In this document: positions 18,201-24,464 of the stretch, one piece after another
Layout: each line of letters opens with the position of its first letter
Position numbering within the stretch: the first letter of the stretch is position 1
Source of the DNA: Spirogloea muscicola
Taxonomy: Eukaryota > Streptophyta > Zygnematophyceae > Spirogloeales > Spirogloeaceae
Reading direction: 5' to 3'
Assembly: GCA_009602725.1 (NCBI GenBank)
Contig: WELB01000323.1
Location: forward strand, 1 to 24,464
DNA length: 24,464 nucleotides
The notes under the pieces: model-generated
The model's input: only the letters and a program-made list of their open reading frames with translations
Told to the model about the DNA's origin: nothing
Database searches by the model: none
Made by a program: the position numbers and the translations under genes

Positions 18201-20466
18201 ATGATGGTATTGAAAGCATGATGCGCCTGTCGTCAGAAGGTGGTCTGAGCTTCTGTGACATGCATTTTTCCAGCAATCTTCTGGACGGGCCAATATCCGC
18301 ACTCTTGAAGCACCTTCGAGATCGCCTTCCTGCTAATGAAGGTTGGCTGCTACATCAATGAGTCTCTTTGTTGGCTCTCGCAGCAGCGGATCAGACCCCA
18401 CACCTTGAGGGCACATCTGCAGAGAATCAAGTCGGATGACCAGTTGCTTTGGTTGCAGAAGCGGGCGCCAATGCCACCTCCGGCAACATATTTGGTGCCG
18501 ATTTGCAGCATCAGATTATTGTTGCAGTCAGAGAGGCGGCTTGTTCAAAAGTATGTGTGTACATCCTGCCATCTTCTTGCCTTGCTAAGATGCAACATAC
18601 CGGCAACTAGACGTGATATACCCTGTATCGACATAACATGAACTCGACTTGACCATGCAGCAGCAGTAGACTTTAAGCTGGACAATTGGGTTGCTGCTCC
18701 AGTTGATCAGACTGGCATTCAGTGCGTGCTTATCCAGGTCTTGGACCTATCAAACAAGCAGCTTCCCGATGTTCCTGGGGCAGCTTGGGAAATATCAGAT
18801 TTTGCCTCTTTGGACCTCTCAAGGAACTGCATCATATCGTTGTCAAGCAGACTTGCCATGTTCCAAAGCTTGGAGGTGCCTTTCTCCATCAGACTGCCTA
18901 CTCCTTCTGTTTTGCATATTTCTGTTGCTAAATATAAGAAACAGCACTTAACCCACAGCTTGGGAATGCGTGACTTCCAATGGACCTTGGCAGCAGGCAC
19001 CACATGTATGTGTGCAGCTCATCTGACCTCTTCATCGAGGTGGCTGCAGAAGCTTGACGTTTCAAGGAACAAAATACGTGAATGGCCTGGAGCAGTGCTG
19101 TCAAGCCTGAGCAGTCTTAGGACTCTCTCAATTTCCTGGAACCCTATTCAGGAGGTAGGCTCCTCTGTATGATGAGCACCTTCTGTAGTCAGACCTCAGT
19201 CATCTGTACTTCAAGCATCCAATGGTTCAGTATTTGCAATGCGTGGCTGCGCAACTGAGATTTGCATGTGGCAATTCCAGTTGCCTCAAGATGCGCTGGC
19301 GTCGACACCTAGGATTCAGTCACTTGACATCTCTGGCATTGCAGCCACAGTGCCTGTTAACATCACATTCACCAATGTCCTTGATCTTCGAGAGCTGCAT
19401 CTTGGGTGCTACTCTCCTTCCCGCGCTGCTCTTGTTTCACATTTGGCTGAAGAATTGTCTTTGCCATACAGCAGATGTGACAACAATTAAAGTTATCTGT
19501 ACATGCAGAAGTTTGCATGTAGAGAATTGGGGTTGCTATGCAATCTCGTGGCAAGCCCTTTGATTGCTGTGTGTTGGCCTCTGTCAGTGCACTACGGTTA
19601 AACGCTGTGCCTCATGAAGTGATGTTGCTACCTAATCTGCAAGTACTTGATCTTCAGCAGAATGACATTGGAATGCTGCCAGACGTGAGGCCTTTCCCTC
19701 CTTCTTCACTGCTGCTGTAGTCTGGTAAATGTCTAGTACTGGATGTTCTGCACTTCAAGCAGAACAATTTTACAAGATCATCATCTAAGAATGTTGATGC
19801 TATGCTGAAAAGTCCCTTGCAGCTATGCACCTAGTTACTGAGGGGTATTCTTTGGTCCTGCTCAGCTTATCTATGATATGATTAATATTTAGGGTTTCCA
19901 ATACACCTCATGACAATCTTTTGCAGCAAATTTCAAACTTGACGACTTTGTGGGAGCTCAATCTGTCCAGCAACAATCTGTCAACTCTGCCGAGCTGCCT
20001 TGTAAGCCCCTGAAGTCTTGACAAGCAGATGACATGAAGCACAAGTTCAGATTCTATGTCAAATTATCTGCTGCATACTTCAGTTGGCAGGGAAGCACTT
20101 TTCAGCAACAGGCACGACAACGTACGAGCAAAGACATCCAACACCTAAGACTGCATACAACTCACTCTTGATCGTGGTCCCATTCTTCTAGGGCCTCTTG
20201 TCGCTTGCAACCCTGCTGTTGGATGGGAACCCCCTTCGGAGGTAGGTCAACCTAGCCTCAAGCTGTTCCTCTCGTACCTCTTTACTGTGTGATGTTCCTG
20301 CCTGCTGCTATGCTGCAGTTGCTTTTGTTCTGCTATGAGAATCCATTAATGCACTGTAAAGCATGTCACGTGGCCTCATTTTGCTCCACTATGTAGCATA
20401 CGGCGTGCAATCTTGAACCGTGGAACGAAGGCCGTCCTGGAATATCTGAAAGACAAGTTACCATGA
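15233..20466 (+). CDS. LRRC40: LRRC40-like leucine-rich-repeat protein, 21 exons
   Basis: Exons: 15233-15306, 15454-15517, 15696-15832, 15980-16066, 16269-16344, 16618-16692, 16960-17029, 17202-17279, 17397-17457, 17577-17655, 17824-17914, 18088-18148, 18274-18341, 18384-18554, 18661-18875, 19050-19154, 19281-19405, 19588-19684, 19927-20001, 20192-20241, 20397-20466; 1,929 bases, phases consistent. The start [17 protein letters not shown], then [20 protein letters not shown], and the end [20 protein letters not shown] match plant and animal LRRC40 proteins as I recall them. Most exons hold about one LxxLxLxxNxLxxLP repeat (for example [17 protein letters not shown]). Middle [12 protein letters not shown] marks the end of the first LRR block. 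No signal peptide or membrane segment is seen; family function is poorly known. Oddities: introns 1 and 10 start with GC; exon 14 contains an in-frame TGA (18437-18439) and needs a weak donor at 18555, so 18384-18660 is the least certain part. An alternative in-frame 78-base intron (18431-18508) would remove that TGA. Confidence 0.88.
15307..15453 (+). other. Inferred GC-AG intron 1 of the LRRC40-like gene
   Basis: The exon ends GAGCTCAG and the intron begins GCGAGT. Joining to CTCTGTGCCG at 15454 gives [20 protein letters not shown], matching the family. The nearby GT (15311) gives the wrong phase. Confidence 0.6.
17656..17823 (+). other. Inferred GC-AG intron 10 of the LRRC40-like gene
   Basis: The exon ends AGAAACAAG and the intron begins GCACGA; the next exon starts TTTACGGAATTTCC, giving [15 protein letters not shown], a correct LRR junction. 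The next GT (17673) would shift the frame. Confidence 0.6.
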
Positions 20467-21767
20467 GGCAGCAGGCAACTTCGGCATTGCTCGGTTCGGA
20501 TAGCTAGAGCCGTTCTTTGCGCTCTGCTCCTCAAGGAGACTCGAACAGCAAAGGTGGGCCCATCAGAGCTCGACTTATGACCTTCTTTTTTGGAAAACGA
20601 GCTGCTCATCTTGTAGTCATTGATACCTGCAAGTCCTTCGTTTCCACCATTCACTTTGGCAACTCCTGCCTTAGCACTCACAGAGCTGTGCCGCTAGTGG
20701 CCTGCTCCCCCTGAGGATTCCGTAGATAGACACGGTATTATTTGACTCTACACATTCCTCAGAAGTCAGCATTATGTCCTTGTAACCAAATCAACCTGTT
20801 CATGTGTGTCTGTAAAAACGATGTGCGCTGCCTCATTCAAGCAACATACCTCTTGTCCTCTCTGAGCCTTGACTAAGCCTGTACCTTATCGTTCTTGCTG
20901 ATTAAACCGTTTGGTACCTCGTCCTGATGCGCTGACATCCATTGATAACATGCGGGGTATAGAATGCCTGCTCTTAATGTAGGCAAGAGACCGCCAATAC
21001 CACGATTAGGAGGAAATCGTGGGCTGACAGCAGGGGATTCATGACGAGGGCAGAAGGTACGAAGAAGGCTATAGGAAGGGCTTGGGCGAACTCAGCGGAC
21101 TTTGGGATAAGGGTGGCCTTGGAGGCCTTGGAAGCCAGAAGAGCGGCTGTGAAGGACAGCCAAGTGCAAATGCGTTTACACAACCGTACCCTCGAGCTCC
21201 AGAGCAGGGCATCAATACTCCCTCATCAGCTCCCCAGGTTAGCCTGTCCAACTTGTAGGTGCTCACTGGCGGGTACTGAGCCCCCTCTAGCTCCATTTCC
21301 GCCTGGCATTCTTAGCCCCTCCGACACTGGAACTTCGTCTTGTGTAGTCCCATGATCTGCACTCCCTTCGCACTTTTGCATGCAAACTGTATTGGCTCGA
21401 CTTGGCCTCCCTTACGATTCAACTTTATGCGCACCGCCTGCATTCTCTCCTCTCACCCGGCTTATAGTGCTTATATAAGCGTTTAGTACTTGGGTGGGTC
21501 CCGAGCTCTTGCTAACTAGGCCAGGCAGCTGGCAGAGCTCAAAGAGCACAGCATTGCAGTGCTTTGGAAGTGCTGGAGGGACAACGCGTGTATCCCCTAG
21601 CAGGCACCACACTTGAGGGCATGGATGTTTTGGTAGCGCCGTGCCTTGGGTGTCCTGCCATGCTTGGTCGAGCAGCAGACTCTCTAAGAAACAAACCCAA
21701 GACCTGCTGCCAAGCTCCCAAATTGAACAGGGATGGTTAAAGCTCAGGTGACCAGGCTGGCATGGCG
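20467..21767. other. 3' flanks of two convergent genes; no gene recognised
   Basis: Between the LRRC40-like stop and the stop of the minus-strand SANT/SLIDE gene. The plus-strand frame at 21041-21355 and the minus-strand frame at 21412-21771 show no known family and no supporting splice structure. This is probably two 3' UTRs plus spacer. Confidence 0.4.
20781..20785 (+). terminator. Possible poly(A) signal (TGTAA) of the LRRC40-like gene
   Basis: TGTAA, the common chlorophyte polyadenylation signal, about 315 bases after the stop codon. Candidate only; another TGTAA follows near 20813. Confidence 0.25.
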
Positions 21768-24464
21768 TCAATCAACATCATCGCCATCGCCAGTGCTTGT
21801 GGTGTTGAGGTCGAAATCTCTCTCAGTCGCAGAGACTGAATTGGGCAGCCCGCGACCATGAACTTCCCCTGTGTCACCACCGAATGAGCTGGAAGCTGTC
21901 GGGCAAGCGTCTGCAGCATCCCACTGGTCGGTCTCTCCGTCCACCCGCGTCATCACTGGTGGTTGGCTGCGTCCACCGTTCAGTGGCCAGGGTCCATCTA
22001 CAGAATGCAATGCACTGACCTTCCGATTCTTCGGAAGGCCGATGCCACTACTCTCCTCTGGCTCTCCGTCTGCAGGAGGCTCCAGCTTTATCGCCTTCTT
22101 GAAGGCCCTTTTTGGCAAGGTCCTATTTGGGCTTACCCAGGTGGCGGGTGGTCGTCTAGGTCCCTCTGCGGCGGTTGTTGGGCTGGCCGGCGGCGAAAGG
22201 GCCCGGTGCTTTGCCACGGCCAGCCGCCGTTGCTTCTCCGTGTGCTCCTTCTTCCGCCCCGCCAGGGCCTCTAGCTGCTGCCTCGCGCGCGTGAGCGTGT
22301 CAACCAGCCGCTTCATGCGCCGTGTCAGCGTGTTGGAGTCGGGTGCGACAGCAGCCGCGTCGCCCGGCTGCAGCTGCCCCACCTCTAAGGAGGCCCCGCC
22401 TGTCAACGGGCTGCCTTCGTTGAGCATGCCTTCGCCCGTCGTGCCCGTGTCGAGGCTCATCTGCGCTGCCTCCGAGAGTAGCCCACTCCCAGCTGCCGTC
22501 TCAGGGGCCGTGGATTGCGGGCCAAAGGCTGCAGCGCACTGGACATCGCCGCGCATGGCCTCGTAGTTGCCAAAGCCGTGGCAAGCAGAGCCTGACAGCA
22601 GTGCGAGGTCTGCCACCGCCGTCCACCATGGTGCTGGCACGGTCGCATCCCGCAGGCCCTCCACGACACGCATTGCTGCACCCGCTGTTTCTGCTTCACA
22701 GCAGAAATGCAGTGCCGCATCCTACGACCATGCAGAGAAGCATAAGAGAACTCGCTTCAGCAGATTCGTTTTGGCTGACACTCACTTTCTGGGCATGATC
22801 ACTCCAAGATATAGTATAGGAAATGAAAAACAAATAACCCCTCCAAAGTATTTGAAACAGATAAGATTTACTGTAGGGTAAGGGTATCCACCAGGTCCTG
22901 CAGGAGGCGGAGGCGGCGGCACCATGCCTGCGCCTGCTTCACCACGACCTCGGCCTTCCACAGCCCGACACATTCTGTCACAGCCGGGCCCGCCTCCACG
23001 CTGCTGCTACCTCCACCGCCGGGTGCTGTGGCCGCCGCGTACACGCCCTCTGCCCAGGCGCGCTCCCGGTGCGGGGCAGCCTCCCCGCACTGCCGCACCA
23101 GCTCCCAGCTGGCATCGATCACATCGCCGAGGCCATGGCGCATCCGCTCCACGTCGCTCCTGATGCTGCCGCGCACCTTCTCGGCCTGGCCCAGCCCATG
23201 GAGCATGAGCGCCCGCCGCAGGCTCTCCCGCTCGTATCCGCGCCACTGCCCCCGCCGCCGCAGCAGCGCCGCCGGCTTCACCTGGGGGCGCTTCTCTGTT
23301 ACAGGGCCGGCAGCAGTGTGACCGCAGTGAGCTGCTTGTTGCAGAGGCTGCACGCCCCTCGCTGCACAGAGTATACGACACACGAGCAGCGGCACGAGGA
23401 GGAAGATCGGCGTCCGCAAACCTGGCGTGGTCTTCGGTTTCCTGTCGTGCGAGCTCGCAGGTGGCGTCCTCGGAGCTGCGGACGCCAGGATCATGAGCAA
23501 CTGTGAATTGTGGGTCATATCTCATCTGACTCCGCATAACCACCAGCAGCTAGTGGCTGCGGCAGCGCCGACTGTATATGCCTTAGGTACACCAGTGGTT
23601 GCTCATGCTGGAGTCTACCTGCCCCCTGAGGCATCACAGCTGCTGCGGGCATCGCTGCTGCTGTAGCTTCGGCGAGGGCGGCCAGGCCGTCGCGTGGCCT
23701 TGCCGAAGGCGCTCTCGCGACCGGCCTCGGTCGGTGTGCAGCAGGTGCAGTCCTGACAATCGGAGCAGGTTTCGACTTCGGAGCCTGGGCCGGCTCACGG
23801 ACGTCGATGCGGTACACCGGGGCGGCCGCCAGGCCAGGTATGGAGGCGGCTAGCTCCTGCAAAAGAGAGCGCCATCAGTGGCACAGATACGCTCGTTGAG
23901 AAAGTAAATCGACAGTTATGGACTGGGTTTGTACAAAGAGAAAGGAGCTTATGTGCAATTACAAGATACGAGATAACAGACGTAGTTAATTTGTTGCTAG
24001 TTGTGAGCTTCAGCCGTCAATGTAGGAGGCGGCGGCTGCTGGGCCGACCTGCCTCCACTCGCGCTGCGCGGCGAGGAGCTCCTGGCAGGCCGCCAGGCAC
24101 TGCTTCCGCAGCTGCCGCGCGAGCTGCTTGGCACGGCCGCGCCGCAGCCGCAGCAGGGGCTCTGCCGGCAGCACAGCGCCACACAGCAGCCGCTCGTCAA
24201 CGTCAGGGCAGCGCCAGCGCCAGCGCCAGCGTCAGCGGGCCGGCGAGGGTCAGGGGCGGGAGCAGACGCTGACGCTGGCGCTGGCGCTGGCGCTCCAGCG
24301 TCAGCGGGCTGGCGAGGGTGGTGAGGCGCGGACCGGCGTCGGCGTCCCGCCGCCGAGCGGCGGCCTCAGTGGCAGCGGCGGCAGCCAGGCGCGGGGAGTC
24401 GCTGTCTGTGTCGCTGGCCTCCAGCAGGCGCCGCACGTCCACCGACGTGGGCCCGGCGTCGTCG
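21768..24464 (-). CDS. C-terminal part of a probable chromatin protein with SANT/SLIDE-like segments (partial)
   Basis: Runs leftwards from beyond the right edge; the 5' end is missing. Likely exons: about 24049-24464 (internal structure unclear), 23619-23856, about 22892-23310 and 21768-22675. The exon near 23.0-23.3 kb has RRRGQWRGYERESLRRALML, then HGLGQAEKVRGSI, GDVIDASWELVRQCG and CRRLRLLQDL, like a SANT/SLIDE helix set. The last exon has PWWTAVADLALLSGSACHGF, GNYEAMRGD and, after a Gly/Ala-rich linker, NTLTRRMKRLVDTLTRARQQ. The pattern W..xxD..LL.G...HG(F/Y)GN(Y/W)E.(M/I)..D followed by an L.TR...L...L helix is that of the CHD1 DNA-binding region. No helicase or chromodomain lies in the window; they could be off the edge. 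The C-terminal 150 residues are Pro/Ser/Gly-rich and likely disordered. The junction between 22892 and 22675 does not join in phase with the obvious splice sites, so exon ends there are unresolved. Stop is TGA. Confidence 0.55.
24210..24294. repeat. 28-base perfect inverted repeat made of GCGCCA units
   Basis: 24210-24237 is exactly complementary to 24267-24294, with a 29-base loop; each arm is three GCGCCA-type units plus GCGTCAGCG. It lies in, or at the edge of, the first visible exon of the SANT/SLIDE gene. The sequence CCAGCGTCAGCGGG..GGCGAGGGT next to the left arm recurs directly at 24295-24319 with one mismatch, so inverted and direct repeats overlap. Confidence 0.9.

Noticed and set aside
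21041-21355. Plus-strand frame of 104 codons as a gene
   Set aside because: No motif, no conserved-looking splice context, and it lies between two convergent 3' ends.

Overview
This is a nuclear window from an intron-rich eukaryote, most probably a green alga of the chlorophyte lineage. The reasons are a plastid FAD synthetase, a thylakoid-lumen pentapeptide protein (TL20.3 type), a plant-type plasma-membrane ADP/ATP carrier, and many phase-consistent GT-AG introns. Gene bodies have moderate GC, while 5' ends are very GC-rich and carry GCC/CGG repeats. Undetermined bases (one N at 2511, forty at 11781-11820) show a draft assembly. I cannot name the species.

Layout, left to right. 1-771: no gene recognised. 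772-2321 (-): five-exon ADP/ATP carrier of the PM-ANT1 type. 2322-3619: intergenic DNA with remnants of a LINE 3' region. 3620-6752 (-): short-chain dehydrogenase/reductase gene, eleven exons proposed, with an in-frame TGA beside the cofactor motif. 6933-8433: a 1,501-bp pogo/Tigger-like DNA transposon bounded by 18-bp perfect terminal inverted repeats and TA dinucleotides, with a frameshifted transposase. 8434-9449: nothing recognised. 9450-10772 (-): three 3' exons of a plastid-type FAD synthetase whose 5' exons lie somewhere in 10773-11560. 11724-13575 (+): six-exon TL20.3 gene. About 14200-15210 (+): 5'-truncated LINE keeping the C-terminal zinc knuckle and restriction-like endonuclease. 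15233-20466 (+): 21-exon LRRC40-like leucine-rich-repeat gene. 20467-21767: no gene recognised. 21768-24464 (-): 3' part of a gene with SANT/SLIDE-like segments resembling CHD chromatin remodellers; it runs off the right edge.

The genes are unrelated housekeeping functions (nucleotide transport, flavin cofactor synthesis, thylakoid lumen, chromatin) and do not form a pathway or cluster. The best signals are the intact transposon ends around a dead transposase close to the SDR 5' end, a zinc-finger-like segment in that element, LINE-derived sequence running up to the LRR start codon, two in-frame TGA codons in otherwise well-formed genes, two apparent GC-AG introns in one gene, and a 28-bp perfect inverted repeat near the right edge. 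I found no convincing wholly new system.
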